This document shows positions 1 to 12,099 of a stretch of DNA of 64,000 bases, piece after piece (the first letter of the stretch is position 1; every line of letters begins with the position of its first letter). This DNA comes from Notolepis coatsorum. Taxonomy: Eukaryota; Chordata; Actinopteri; Aulopiformes; Paralepididae. The stretch spans positions 160,869,584-160,933,583 of the forward strand of contig OZ020587.1 in the NCBI GenBank assembly GCA_963971535.1, read 5' to 3'. The notes beneath the pieces are model-generated. The model was not told the origin of the DNA. It was given only the letters and a program-made list of their open reading frames with translations, and did not search any database. Made by a program: the position numbers and the translations under genes.

Positions 1-530
1 GATGAGGGTCTGTACGCCCTATCGGTTATATTATACGTTACAATAAATGAGAGGCAATAAAGAATTTGGATCTGAATATATACTATGAGTAAAAGTAAAC
101 AGTATACACAAGGTGCAGTATACACAAGGTACCCTAACTGGCATGCTATACGTCATACGTTGTACAGGTTTTGGTGGTTGAGAGTCAGACACACCTAGTG
201 GTCAAACATTCCTAATAGAATAGATTAGAATAGAATAGAAGTACTTTATTGATCCCGAGGGAAATTCAGCAGCACTACAAATCGCTCACAATAAACATTT
301 AGGTATAGTGAAAAATCACAAATCACAAATATTCTTTGACTACCTAAATGTGTATTGTGAGTGATCTGTAGTGCTGAATTTCCCTTGGGATCAATAAAGT
401 ACTTATATTATATTCTATTCTATTAGGAATGTCTTTTAGGAATGTCTGATCACTAAGTGTGTCTGTGACTCTTAACCAGCAAAAACCTGCACGGACTACA
501 ACGTATGACGTATTTCATGCCAGTTCGGGC

Positions 531-673
531 ACCTTGTGTATACTGCACCTTGTGTATACTGCACCTTGTGTATACTGCACCTTGTGTATACTGCACCTTG
601 TGTGTACTGCACCTTGTGTATACTGCACCTTGTGTATACTGCACCTTGTGTATACTGCACCTTGTGTATACTG
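531..673 (+). repeat. 16-bp minisatellite, about nine units
   Basis: The unit accttgtgtatactgc is repeated head to tail about nine times, with one t-to-g variant near 600. The opposite arm of the foldback element (about 108-150) has only about two units, so the array grew in one arm only. Units are contiguous with no spacers, so it is not a CRISPR array. Short open frames across it are products of the periodicity. Confidence 0.9.
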
Positions 674-717
674 TTTACTCTTACTGATAGTATGTATTCA
701 GATTCAAATGTTTTATT

Positions 718-970
718 TAGGGATGTCCAATATTATCGGCCGATATTGGCATTAAAATGTGATATCGGAAAATATCGGTATCGGTTTTCATTTTTTTTTG
801 TTTTTTTTACATTTCTATAGAAATGATGTCCGATATTATCGGCCTACCGATATTATCGGCCGATATCGGCATTAAAATGTGATATCGGTTGATATCGGTA
901 TCGGAAATTAAGAGTTAGACAATATCGGTATATCGGTATCGGTAAAAAAAGCCAATATCGAGCATCCCTA
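718..970. mobile_element. hAT-type MITE nested in the foldback element
   Basis: The element begins TAGGGATG and ends CATCCCTA, with a GATATCGG-rich interior. It is flanked by a perfect 8-bp duplication, GTTTTATT (710-717 and 971-978), the size hAT transposases generate. It interrupts the right arm of the foldback element, so it inserted later. A partial relative lies near 38624. It is non-coding. Confidence 0.85.
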
Positions 971-1032
971 GTTTTATTGCCTCTCATCTATTATAGCGTA
1001 TAATATAACCGATAGGGCACACAGACCCTCAT

Positions 1033-2851
1033 CTGCATCTTTGTTTACACCATTTATTTGTCTAATTCTGGAGTTCTGCAGCCGTTAGTTCTCCAGAACT
1101 GCCCACTGACCAACAGTAAAAGACAAACAGGAGGGAAGATGTGAATTTGTGTGAATATTTATAAAAACCCTCCCTCACAACTACTCCTCCTCCCAACCCA
1201 TCATCGCTGTGAATAAGGACGACGTGCTCTTCCAGAACTTTCCCGGGTAAATAAACCGGTTGAAATGTTCGGTGCCATCGCCGATGTCAAAGTCAAACAG
1301 GATGTAAGTAATCAGGCAGGATTTATGCAACATCCTCTCCAACCATATTATTTGATCTAACGGGAATCCAGTGATATCCCAGATGAAAGGGAGTGTGTTT
1401 TTATGTTGATAAAAAAAGATAAAAAAAAATAGGTTACCTCTATTTGAGCAAACTGTAAATATTATAAACAGAATTATTCAGCTCGCTCCTCTCTCCCTTC
1501 TGTCGATTCAACGGTTCGCTGGTAAACACCCGTGCAGAATAAAAAAAATGACATGTATATGAAACGAAAACCCTTTCCGACAACTTTATCTGCAATATCG
1601 AGAAAATGCCCTTGCGTTCTTGTCTTTGTTGAAGGTCTTATTTGTGGAGAGCAGCAAGTGCTTGCTCCCGAATACAAAAGTAATGTGCTATAAAACTTTT
1701 GAGGTATTATATGAAACGTAATACTTTTGAGGTATTATATGAAACATAATACTTTTGAGGTATTATATGAAATATAATACTACATGATAATGCAATGGAA
1801 TGATGCCTCTCATACTGTGAGAACGAATGAGTAATGTCTGGTATTTCTGTGAGTCTGATATACAGTATGTTTAATGCGTCTGAGCATTTGCCAACATTCT
1901 TGAGGAAAGCATTCAATTATTATAAAGATATTCACGCTCAATCATAACACACAGTATAACTGTCTGGGTAATAATCAGCAGCACACATAATTACCACTAT
2001 ATCAGAAACCAGACTAGATCGCAGTCATGATCTAGCAGCTTCTAATTGTGTTTCATAAGGGGCGATAACATGAGCCTGCTATAAGAGCTTCTATACCAGG
2101 GCTAATGCTACCAGATTATATAGTTGTATGCCAAACATACAGCGGTGATGGAATATGGGTTTTACATACAGTATCCAATGGCAAAAGTATTACTGTACCT
2201 GTACGCTGTGATCCGAACCGGGGAAAACCCACAGGGACCTGTTCCGTATAGGTTTTTAGTGAATTGGCAAAACAATAATTTCTGAAATAGAAATTCCTAC
2301 AAGGTTATTTCACTCTAGAGTTTTGTACATCTTTCAAACAGTGTGTCTATATTGTAATCCCCCCCCTGTCTACTCCACAGAGGTCTCTCCTTGTTGCTTA
2401 ATTAGGAAGGAGAGACGTGTGTTGGCAAGGCTTCCTGTTATTCGCTGCATCAAAGCAACAGAATCAGCGGCACAAAGACGCCATAAAAATGTGGATTTTC
2501 TTTTCTTTTTTAAGAAGCCATCCATCCATCTTCCTCAGTTGAAGGGAATGTAGTATAAGCAAGATGGTGGTGAAGAAATTATGTTGTGTCAACCCCTTTT
2601 TTTCCAATTCAGTCGGTTAGTATTAGCAGGGTAAAAACACCATTACAAGGATGGTGTTATTATTATTATTATAATTTTTATATATCTGCTAGCTTAAAAG
2701 AGCATTACATAGAAGACCACTAGTCACTGGGTTTCAGATTATACTAAAGACATTTCATACTTATGCATACGTAAGTTCTAAACCCTGGTCCCATTGTTGG
2801 GGTCTCGCTGTGGACAGCATGTAGTGGCCAGGAGTTCAACACTGAGCGAGG
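1033..2851. other. Intergenic, no gene seen
   Basis: No coding region or RNA gene is recognised. The stretch holds a 28-bp tandem repeat of three copies at about 1695-1780 and otherwise unremarkable AT-rich sequence. It lies downstream of sp5, which is on the minus strand. Confidence 0.6.
1695..1780. repeat. 28-bp tandem repeat, three copies
   Basis: The unit acttttgaggtattatatga plus eight further bases starts at 1695, 1723 and 1751, with one or two changes per copy. Confidence 0.85.
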
Positions 2852-3249
2852 AGGCTATGTTCACACTGCAGGCGAAAGTTGCCCCGAATCCGATCTTTTT
2901 TTGCTCATAATGTGACTCACATCTGATTCTTTCATATGACAGCGTGCGGACAGCACAAATCACGTGGAATCTGATCTTTTAAATTCTGATTTGGGGCCAC
3001 TTAAAAGTCACATAATGTGGTCCTAAATCAGATAGAGGTCTGATTTTGGTTTTTGCAATGTGACCTCAGTCTGAACAGTCATGTCAGAATGCATTGCGAC
3101 TTTTACGCCACTCTAGATCGACGTAAAAGTCGCGTTTAGAAAAGAATGTGCCAAACAAAACTAAACAAAAACCAGCCAAACTAAAAAATCTGCTCTGAGC
3201 AATAAATCAGAAACTGAGCACACATAGGCTTGCAGTGTGAACATAGCCT
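2852..3249. mobile_element. MITE with 'AGGCTATGTTCACACTGCA' termini
   Basis: The left end reads aggctatgttcacactgca and the right end is its reverse complement, giving terminal inverted repeats of about 19-21 bp. The interior is non-coding and rich in 'aatctgat' motifs. This is a common vertebrate non-autonomous DNA transposon type. I could not identify a convincing target duplication. Confidence 0.75.
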
Positions 3250-3368
3250 AAAACCAGAAGCCCAGGCAGTATATTCTGTCTTCTTAAAACACAACCTGAC
3301 TCACGAAACACAACACTAGAGAGCCAGATTAAAATGAATTATTCTGACGTGAGGAAAATGTTATAATC

Positions 3369-3913
3369 TTTATTCTCACACAGTATTTGGGTCATTTCAA
3401 CAATAGCATTATCTTTTCAAGAGCATGCTTTAAAAAAAAAAAACACCCCCATATGGAGCAAAAAAAACTGACACTTTCATTCAACAAAAGCTATTAAATA
3501 TAATTTATACAGGAGTGAGATCTTCCACCGAAGACGAATGGTCCAAACACACAAGCTGAAAACTCGTCTTCCTCGATATGATGATATGACAGTGAATTCA
3601 AACTTATTATGGGCTGAGTGAGTTTCCTATAATGCTCCCAAAATGAACTCATGAGACTTCATATATATATATTTATATATATACAGAAAGATGTGCTACA
3701 CAGACCAGCGATGTTAGAGAGACTATTTTCCAGTATGTAAGAGAGATCAACCGTCGAAAAGTATAAAAAAAAATAAAGAAATAATCCTAACAATAGGGGT
3801 ATATAGCTCACTTTGTACTTTTGAACTATAACAAGGACTGTATTGCACTAGTAGTGGATTACTAAAAAAAGAAAAAATCTCCCGACTCCTTCTAATAAAG
3901 TGGATTTTTTATT
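3369..3913 (-). promoter_or_regulatory. sp5 3' UTR with candidate polyadenylation signal
   Basis: On the minus strand an AATAAA hexamer (TTTATT at 3369-3374 on the plus strand) lies about 540 nt after the sp5 stop codon. The sequence between has no transposon signature. The mRNA end is predicted from the hexamer alone. Another A-rich AATAAA lies only a few bases past the stop and is less plausible as the main site. Confidence 0.5.
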
Positions 3914-6152
3914 TTACATCATACTTCTCGTGTCTTCCCTTTTCACGTGATCCAGTGTCTTGTTGTTGTCGTGGCATTTGCTCTTTTTGTTCTGGTGCGT
4001 CTTCACGTGTTTCGCCAAGTGGTCGCTGCGCATGAACCTCTTGCAGCAGTCCGGGCAGCAGAACCGCTTCTCCCCGGTGTGCGTCCGCAGGTGCCGCTGG
4101 AGCTCGTCCGACCGCGTGAAGCTCTTGCCGCAGAACAGCCAGTTGCACACGAACGGCCGCTCCCCGCTGTGCCACCGCAGGTGCGCCTTGAGGTGCGACG
4201 TCTTGCCGTACACCTTCCCGCAGCCCGGTATATGACAGATGTGCTGTTTCTTTTTGCCCGGTTCGTCGTTGTTGCTGCCGTTCGTCGAGGACTGGCAGTT
4301 GGGACACCGGCACCTCCTGCACCGCCTGGCGGTGGTGGCGAGCAGGGGCGACTTGTTGGTGTGCAGCAGCGCCGCGATCTGTGTCTGGTACTGGGCGAAG
4401 TCCGTGTGACCCAGGACCAGGCCCCGCGGGAGCTGGAAGCGGTGGTGGTGGTGACCACTGAGCGACCCCGGGTGGTGGTGGTGGTGGTTAGGAGCCTGCT
4501 GCAGGCTCCACCACGGGATGTCGTCCCCCCCCCCCAGTGCCACCACGCTGTTCCCCCCCGCCGGGGAGGACAACTGTCTCTGTTGCTGCTGCTGCTGCTG
4601 GTGCGTGACGAAGCCCGACATGGAGGTGGGCAGGGGGGTCGGGGCCGCGGTCGCGTAGGTGACGGCGGGGACGTATACGGTGGGGGGCGGGTGGAGGTTC
4701 TGCATCGAGGAGGAGCAGCCAGCAGGCAGCTGCAGCTTCACCGGGGAGGAGGAGGAGGAGAAGTCATAGGGGTACGAGGAGGAGCAGGGCTCCGCCGGCG
4801 GGGTGAGGGGCAGCTCGTGGTGGTGGTGGGCGGAGGAGAAGCTCTGATGGATGAGCTGGGGCTGCTTAGTGGAGGAGGATAGTCCGAAGGTCGACGCGGT
4901 GGTGCTGGTGGTGGTGATGGTGGTCTGAGGGGTGCCCCCGCCCGGCTCGTTGCTCCACGGGTGGAAGAGGCGCGAGGGGGAGCTCAGGGACAGGGTGCAG
5001 GGGTCATAGGGCACCTGGTGGAGGAAGTCTGCGGGCGTCGGTCCTCCGTGGTGGTGGTGGTGCCCGGTGATCCGGTTGCACGTGGCCGCCAGCAGTGCCA
5101 GGGGAGAGTGCTGCTGCTTGTTGTTGCAGTTCTCTGGAGACGAGTTGGGGGTGCGATCCTGTGGATAACAAGACGATTCAAGATTCAAGATTCAAGATTG
5201 TTTATTGTCGTCACGTGCAGCACAGTTATTAAACAGGCAGTTTGCCGTACAATGAAAATCTCACTTTGCTAAGTCCGCCCTTCACACTAAATCACACGAT
5301 CACACTTAACTAAAACAAAATGCACGCGAGTGCTCGAAAATAAGGTCAACATAGATAAACATAATATACACAAGGCACAGTGAGTAACATGTACTGTAAT
5401 AGTAGTAACAGTAACAAGAAAGAGACATGTATCCCATGATTATCATCATCCTTAAGTGTATTTCCCCCAGTTAATCACGCCAACTTGTATACTTTGTACT
5501 TTCGGTTGTACTTTAGTTTGTATATCATTTGTGTTTGATCTTTATTCTTTTGACTCTTCTTTTACTGTTTAATAATAAAGCACAATCCCAGGGGGCTCAT
5601 ATACAGAACCAAGCATTTCACTGTAATGTATACTATGTGACAAATAAAACACAACTATTGGGAACTCATGGGAAATGATTAAATCGGATTATGCAACGCG
5701 ACAGGAACGTATAATACAAGTATATAGAAAGTTTGTCTACATTTGAGTTTGAATCCTCCTGCTCCCCATCCTCCATCCAGCCAAATCGATTATTAGGCTG
5801 TTTTTATAGACATCGATTCGATTATTAGAGGATGTAAAGAAAGTTTGTCTTGTCGCGGATGTCGTGATGATGAACAACGAGGTTATTATTATTAAATCAC
5901 CACTGGCTGTTTGCGGTTATTATTTTCATATTATGCATTTTGGACTATCGTTAGATTATGTAGTAACCAAAGTGCGCGTGTAAAAAAGTGAAAATCCCAA
6001 ACGCGAGCACGACATCATAAACAACAACAACAACAACAACCATAACAAAAAAACACAAAAATATCCATCAAAGTAAACCAACAAAACTTTAAAAAACAAA
6101 CCTGTAGAAAAGCGTGGAGTGTTTCATTCCGCAGTACAGCCACTGCTGCCAT
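3914..6152 (-). CDS. sp5: Sp5 zinc-finger transcription factor (two exons: 6102-6152 and 3914-5158)
   Basis: A nuclear GC-box-binding factor of the Sp/KLF family; in vertebrates Sp5 is a direct target and modulator of Wnt/beta-catenin signalling. Exon 1 encodes [17 protein letters not shown] and ends at a GTTTGT donor. Exon 2 starts after CAG with [10 protein letters not shown], so the junction matches the known Sp5 N-terminus, and the spliced product is 431 residues. Order in the protein: [10 protein letters not shown] Sp box at about residues 35-44; His-rich and Gln-rich low-complexity tracts; FHPW and LPLTPP motifs typical of Sp5; Buttonhead box CRRCRCPNC at 297-305; three C2H2 fingers at about 325-347, 355-377 and 385-405, with recognition helices KTSHLKA, RSDELQR and RSDHLAK that read GC/GT boxes. 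All zinc ligands are present. The protein ends [10 protein letters not shown]. Teleosts have more than one sp5 copy; the sequence looks closest to sp5a, but I cannot settle that. A 311-codon plus-strand open frame over exon 2 is an antisense shadow. Confidence 0.96.
5159..6101 (-). other. sp5 intron 1 (943 bp) with transposon debris
   Basis: On the minus strand the intron runs from GTTTGT to TTATCCACAG. Close to the acceptor (5174-5200) is a short 'attcaag' repeat followed by a 'tttattgtcg' retroposon-tail-like stretch. At 5585-5650 there is a short LINE tail ('gaaccaagcatttcactgtaatgta') also seen at 31020-31075. Confidence 0.8.
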
Positions 6153-6660
6153 GGTGATAAACGTCCTCCAATCAAATAAAAAATAAAATAAACTATAATT
6201 GAGATAAATATGTATTTCGCAGTTAAATCGTCGCGTATATATATATATATAATAAAGCAAACGTCTCTCGCTCTTCTTCCCAGAGCCGTATATAGCTCCT
6301 CTCCTGGAGATCTCCTTGGACTATCTGCGGAGTGAGGGATCACTGAGGGATCACTTCTCTCAGAATGTGATCAGCACTTTGGCGCGCCCGCCAGCCAGTC
6401 AGAGAAATAAGATTTATTACTTTGAAGTTCCGCCGCCGTCCGATCATCAAAGCACATCGCGGCTCTGTGAGAGGAGGGGAGCAGATCCTTTGAATCCACA
6501 AAGCTCCTATGGTGTGTTTGTTGCTCTGGATAAAAGAGCTGATTATTAGGGGGTGGGTGGAGGGGGTGGGAGGGGAGGAGATAAAGGCGGGACAATTAAT
6601 GAAGTAATCACTATGTGGGAAATGTATATACACAAATAATTGGATTTTCTTGATCAAAGA
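6153..6660 (-). promoter_or_regulatory. sp5 promoter and proximal upstream region with TCF/LEF-like sites
   Basis: A TATATA element on the minus strand (6289-6294) lies where it would place transcription start near 6260, giving a 5' UTR of about 110 nt. Upstream are four TCF/LEF-type motifs in 240 bp: CTTTGAA at 6420-6426 and 6488-6494, and ATCAAAG at 6446-6452 and 6653-6659. A further CTTTGAA is at 7756-7762. Sp5 is an established direct Wnt target, so the cluster is in keeping with that, but motif matches alone do not prove binding. Confidence 0.55.
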
Positions 6661-6873
6661 CCCCCACTGCCGCCTGGAGACCCTGCATGGTATTGGATGC
6701 CGTATACTAGTCATCTGATCCTCTATTTGTAATTAAGGATTTGTAGCTAGAACCCCTATTTGACAATGTGACACTGTTATCTCTGGAGATCTCCTTAGCA
6801 ACACACACAGCCCGGTAGTATAGTAGGGGAGAGAGAGAGCAGAATCAAGTGACTCAACACAAACTTCTCATCT

Positions 6874-6912
<39 letters not shown>

Positions 6913-7031
6913 ATTACATTCGTAATTTGAATGAAATTCGCCTTTGTTGTCGTGTCTCTGAACGGAAACACTATAGCTTATTTAATCAACACTTAATTCG
7001 AATTGTAATTTAAACGTGACCTTTCTTCTTT

Positions 7032-7032
<1 letters not shown>

Positions 7033-7106
<74 letters not shown>

Positions 7107-7124
7107 GCACACGACGCACGCACG

Positions 7125-7177
<53 letters not shown>

Positions 7178-7186
7178 ACACACACG
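7033..7186. repeat. (CA)n microsatellite
   Basis: About 150 bp of CA dinucleotides with a central cgcacgacgcacgcacg variant block. Confidence 0.95.
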
Positions 7187-8030
7187 CATACAGATAACTT
7201 TTGTCTTTAAAGACCATTTAAATTTAAAAGACAGAAATCTGGCTCTATATACCTCCCCTATAGCTCATTTAAATTTGCCTAACGTTATAGAGAAATCTCA
7301 ATAGCCCTCGTTTTGATTCAGGTGTCAAAAGTGGCACTTGGGGGGGGGGGGGGGGGGGGGGGGGGGCTCTATTATGTGTTCCTTAAAAAAAAAAAAAATG
7401 CCAGTTGAATGGGAGAGGAGTTCCCCAACCACACTGAGGGAAAACAATATACAGGCAAATAATAAAGATCTCACTACACGTCACTATTCAAACACAGGGC
7501 GCTTTGATGTGGACAAAAACAACACCAAGCACCCAAATTAAAAAAAAAAGTGCTTAAGCTATATGTTGTCGCTATATAGTTAATTCTCACTAGATTTAGG
7601 GGAAAACGTGCGGCAGCCGTGACATGATGGGAAGCTGTAGGTTTTTTTCCCCTTCAATAATAATATCAAAAGATGTTTATCTGCCTCCCCTGCAGAAACA
7701 ATCACTGGCCTCTCTCAACTAGTTTGGAGCGGCTGATTTTGAATTAGATCTGTTCCTTTGAAGGGATTAATGTTCCCAGTCCTCTCCCACGGCTCTATAC
7801 CCGGTCATGGGGAGAGAGAGGGAGAGAGGGGGGGTTGGGGGGAGATAGTCCTCCTGCTGCGCTGTTCTGCAGACGCGCTTTAACCCACAGCACATAACAC
7901 AAGCAGAGCTGCTGCACACACATGGGTTCTTCTGACATGAAAGCACCTTGGCATTAGGTTTAACCTTGTTGTTTACATGCAGTCAGCGACAGCATTCTGT
8001 GGCATGGCTTCTCTTGCCTCGCTGTAAGCC

Positions 8031-8281
<251 letters not shown>

Positions 8282-8549
8282 GTACATGCTTCATAATTTG
8301 TTGTATAGGGCTATCGGTTGTTGGATTGGATAAATATTTTAGATTAGATTCAAATCTATTGTCATTAATATACATGGGCGGCGGGTGTATAAGGCTGGGG
8401 CAGGCTGTGCCTTCCCAGACCAGTCGACACATTATTTTTTATTTATTAAAAAAAAAAATATTTTTTTCCCCCTGTGTACCTGTGTGTGTGTGGGGGGGCT
8501 GGGGTCCGTCAATGGATAGGTGTGGTGACACTTAACATTCCAGACGGCC

Positions 8550-9103
8550 TGAATACACTGTCTGAAGACTGCAGGCAGGAGCACTCATTCAAGGGTACTA
8601 TGAATATGCTTGCACCTATACCAAAGCACCTCAAAGCCTTTGAGTCAAAGGCACACTAAGGAGAATAGGCTGGTTTTCAACACAGTTACATTTTTCAGGA
8701 ACACTGTCTTTTCATCTCAACCTGTTTTCTTATACAAACAAATTGTCAGATGCAGTCAGGTTCATTCTTATTTTACTAGGTCAGCCGATGATGGACAGAT
8801 TATGTTACCACGTCCAAAATCAAATGCTTTAAAGAGGACTGTTGTTTATCGTGCCATCAATCATTGGAATAACTGCCCAATGAACAAAAGTAAATTGAAT
8901 AGTAAAGTGTCTTTCAAATACCACCTGAGAATGCACTACTTAAATATGTGAGCAAAATATTCTGATTCTAATGATGTCTACAATGTTTTACTGTTTTTAG
9001 ATTATCATTGTTAATTGTGATTGTCATATGTATCTCATGTTGTTATGTTTTGTGTTTTGTGTTGTCTTTCTGTGTGGACCCCAGGAAGACTATAGCTCTC
9101 TCT
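8550..9103 (+). mobile_element. 5'-truncated chimeric LINE fragment inside the hAT element
   Basis: It is bounded by a perfect 22-bp duplication (8528-8549 and 9104-9125, beginning acacttaacattccag), so it is one target-primed insertion. The first ~100 bp match the RT C-terminal part of the LINE at 54892-58815 (compare 58315-58385). The remainder encodes the C-terminus of a different LINE family: HSYFTRSADDGQ, LPRPKSNALKRTVVYRAINHWN, stop at 8949-8951, then a 'gtgtggaccccaggaagac' tail. Confidence 0.8.
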
Positions 9104-9557
9104 ACACTTAACATTCCAGACGGCCCTGCAGGCACCCACCCCCACCCTCCCCCACTTCAAAATATGGTTAAAAAATAACTTGTCAACAACATCCCTGCAG
9201 AACTCTAACACCATATGATTGCCTGTACCTAATATGTAGAATTATTGTTTGTTTGTACATTGTCTGTACATGTCTGATGTAAATATTTAGCATTTATATA
9301 TAAATAATATATGGGCATACTGCAGAATTAGGCAGCCTGTGTCTAAACTTGAACTTGAAACTTGAAACTCTGTGTGTGTGTGTGGGGGGGGGGGGGGTCG
9401 CCCCGACGGAGGTGTCAATGGGCAGTTGACATTCCAGACCGCATCCAGTCTGTACCAATCACATCGCACGCATCCGTTTGTATAAACATCTGAATTCGAA
9501 TGCAGTCGCCAGTTGGTTCCAGGTCACAGCACACAGCAACGGCTGCACAAATGCAAG

Positions 9558-12099
9558 ATGGATATACGTAATTTTTTCAAGACAAAGGAGCAAGAAGAAG
9601 ATAACAGTAATTCAGAAGCTCTAGAAGATCGCATCCGTGAAGCCACAGCGAGCCCTGCCCCTGGGCATAACACCGTGACCCGATCACCTGAGGCTTCAGG
9701 TAATCCACCCCACACTGATTTGGGAGAAAAAAACACTGGCCCCTCTCAGCCAGTCCTGCCAGAATATCCTAAAACATATTTTGGGAAACAGAAACGTTCC
9801 TTTTCATCGAACTTCTTTAAAAGGTATACGTTTCTAGAGTACAGCAAAGAAGAAGATGCTGTGTTCTGTTTCGCCTGCCGCCATTTCCAGTGCAACAGTG
9901 CCAATAACGATCCTGCTTTTGTGAATGGTGTTTGCGACTGGAAAAACATTTCATTCAAATTACAGAAACACACAGAATGCTGTTCCCATCGGCAGTGTAT
10001 GGAGCAATGGAATTATTTTCTGCAATCCAAAACCACTGGTTCCGTTGCTGCACAGATAAGTACCGCTCATATGGAAACTGTTAAGTGCAACAGGGAATAT
10101 GCCGCCGATATTGTTAAGCTGGTACTGTATTGTGGCAAACAAGGGCTTGCTCTACGAGGACGTGATGAGAGTCGGAGTTCGTCAAACCGTGGGAACTTTT
10201 TAGAGCTCTGTGAGTTGCTCTCAGAGCGCGATGCCACGTTCTGCGCGAGGTTTAACAGCCCCTTCAACATGACCTGCCACGACATTCAAAATGAACTGCA
10301 GGATATTGCAGCCAAAAATGTGAAAAACCAAATCATTCGCAGTATTGAGGAAAATGGATTTTACACCATTCTTGTGGATGAAGCGCGGTCATTTAAACAG
10401 GAGCAAATGACCGTGTGTGTGCGATACGCAGAGGGACTGAAAACAAAAGAGCGATTTCTTGGATTCGTGAATTGTTCTGAAGGGCAAGACGCAAATGCAC
10501 TCTATGGGCATGTGAAGCACTTTCTGGAGGATTGTGGACTGTACAGTTTACCCATTGTGGCACAGAGCTATGATGGCGCGGCTGTAATGTCTGGGCACGT
10601 CAACGGTGTTCAGACCAAACTGCGTGAGGATCACCCCTCTGCCACCTACATCCACTGCATGGCCCACAAATTAAACCTGGTGTTGGTGGATGCCTGTAAA
10701 GTGAATCGCACAGCAAACGGATTTTTTCTCATCCTTGAGAGTTTGTACAAGTTCTTCGCACAACCAGGAACACATCACGCATACGAGCAGGCTCAGAAGG
10801 AGCTAGGTACGTACTGTATATTTGCATATCGTATATGTCACAAATGTAACAGTACTAAATACCTGTATGTCATGTATGTCCCTATGTCATGATGTCATAT
10901 ATGTTGTGTATGTCATAAATATCACTAATTTGAAAATGGGGGACCCTGATGTAAACAAGACTAAAGTCTGTCTCTGGTCTGCATCCCCTTAACAATTGTG
11001 TGTATTGAGCTGTACTGTACTGTACCCATTCTGCAATATGTTAATAAAGTTTTCATTCATTCATTCAGGTGTTAATGCAGATCTCACAGCACTGAGCGAC
11101 ACGAGGTGGGCTTGCAGATGGAAAAACGTGTCAGCTGTCAAAGATGGAATACAAGCCCTGATCTCCACTCTGTCTGATCTGTCCGAGCCTCCTTATCGTC
11201 GGTTTGTGGAAGCATTTGGTCTGCTGGGTATGGTGAAACGCGCAGACTTTTGCGTGAGTCTGATTGTTTTTAATGATTTGCTCAGCGAGGTCCATGTCGC
11301 ACACACAGCACTTCAAGGGAAAGACACAACATTGTCTAAAGCCGCAAGTGTCGTGGAATCGATGATGAAAAGCTTCGAAAACATGAGGGACGACAGTCAA
11401 AAGTGGGATGACATCTGGAGCAAAATCCAAATATTCTGCCAGTCAATTGACGTTTGGATCGAGAGCGGGGATGAGAGACGACCACGCAAGCGCCCCGTCA
11501 GACAGCCAGCTGCTCTCGCAGACAGCGTCGTCACCAGCACTCTAGGCCAGAGAGAATACGAGGCAAGCACAGCAACAACCATGAAACAGAAATGGGCCAG
11601 TCGGCTGTTCTATCCTGTTTTGGACACACTTCTGGGCGAGTGTCGAGACAGATTTTCCCCGCAGGCACTGGCCATTGCTAAAAGTGTTGATGCTGTGTTC
11701 AAATGTGATTACGGGGGTGCAGAGAGCCTGATCAGCCAGTATGCAAAGGTACTCAACATCAACCCCCAACTCACACTGACTGAGATGAGAATGGTGTCAA
11801 CACAAATCCCAAACGGATCCACTGAAAACATCAGAATGGAACTTGTGTCTGGACATTATCCAAATTATGAAAAGCTTTTCCGTTTGGCTCTGTCATTGCC
11901 CGTAGGCACAGCAACATGTGAACGATCTTTCTCAGCAATGCGACGCATCCGGAACTGGCTAAGAACCACCATGCGCCAGGAGCGACTGTCAACTCTGAGT
12001 CTGCTTCACATTGAAAGTGATCTGACACGCACACTTGGAGTAGAAGAGATCATTGCTGCCTACGATGCCAAGACAAAACGTTGCATATTGCTGCATTAA
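9558..12099 (+). CDS. hAT transposase (ZMYM-like), two exons 9558-10806 and 11069-12099
   Basis: Transposase of the host element, expected to bind its ends and carry out cut-and-paste transposition. I start at the ATG at 9558 (MDIRNFFKTK). In order: a TTF-type zinc-finger region (YFGKQKRSFSSNFF to the HTECCSHRQCMEQW stretch, about residues 75-165); a DUF4371-like RNase-H core (TILVDEA, VCVRYAEGLKTKERFLGF, AQSYDGAAVMSGHVNGVQT, YIHCMAHKLNLVLV); and a C-terminal hAT dimerisation domain (LPVGTATCERSFSAMRRIRNWLR). Removing the GT-AG interval 10807-11068 joins the two frames exactly and gives 759 residues with no other stop, so the gene may be functional. The segment after TILVDEA reads RSF where relatives often have TD, which could affect the catalytic core. 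Without splicing the protein would end soon after residue 416. Confidence 0.85.
10807..11068 (+). other. LINE-tail insertion with the form of an intron in the hAT transposase
   Basis: The 262-bp insert begins GTACGT and ends TTCATTCATTCAG. Most of it is the 3' tail of the LINE family at 54892-59232, also seen at 63300-63545. AGGT is present at both edges (10805-10808 and 11067-11070), so a target duplication of AGGT would itself supply both splice sites. Removal leaves the reading frame intact. Confidence 0.75.

Larger units (their letters stand above)
1..1032. mobile_element. Foldback (long inverted repeat) element, non-coding
   Basis: The first bases (gatgagggtctgt) are the reverse complement of the bases ending at 1032 (acagaccctcatc). 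The arms can be followed inward: the tract around 75-125 pairs with 667-705, and that around 215-320 pairs with about 345-465, with the turn near 320-345. The arms are imperfect and of unequal length, because the right arm carries an expanded 16-bp minisatellite and a later MITE. No coding region is seen. The left end lies at or before the window edge, so its target duplication cannot be read and no superfamily can be assigned. Confidence 0.75.

Noticed and set aside
531-673. Possible CRISPR-like array
   Set aside because: Units are contiguous with no spacers and the genome is eukaryotic; it is a minisatellite.
3947-4882. 311-codon plus-strand open frame
   Set aside because: Antisense to sp5 exon 2; the minus strand encodes a complete Sp5 protein, and the plus frame is a GC-rich Val/Arg/Gly shadow.
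7016-7217. His/Thr- and Cys/Val-repeat open frames
   Set aside because: Produced by the (CA)n microsatellite on the two strands.
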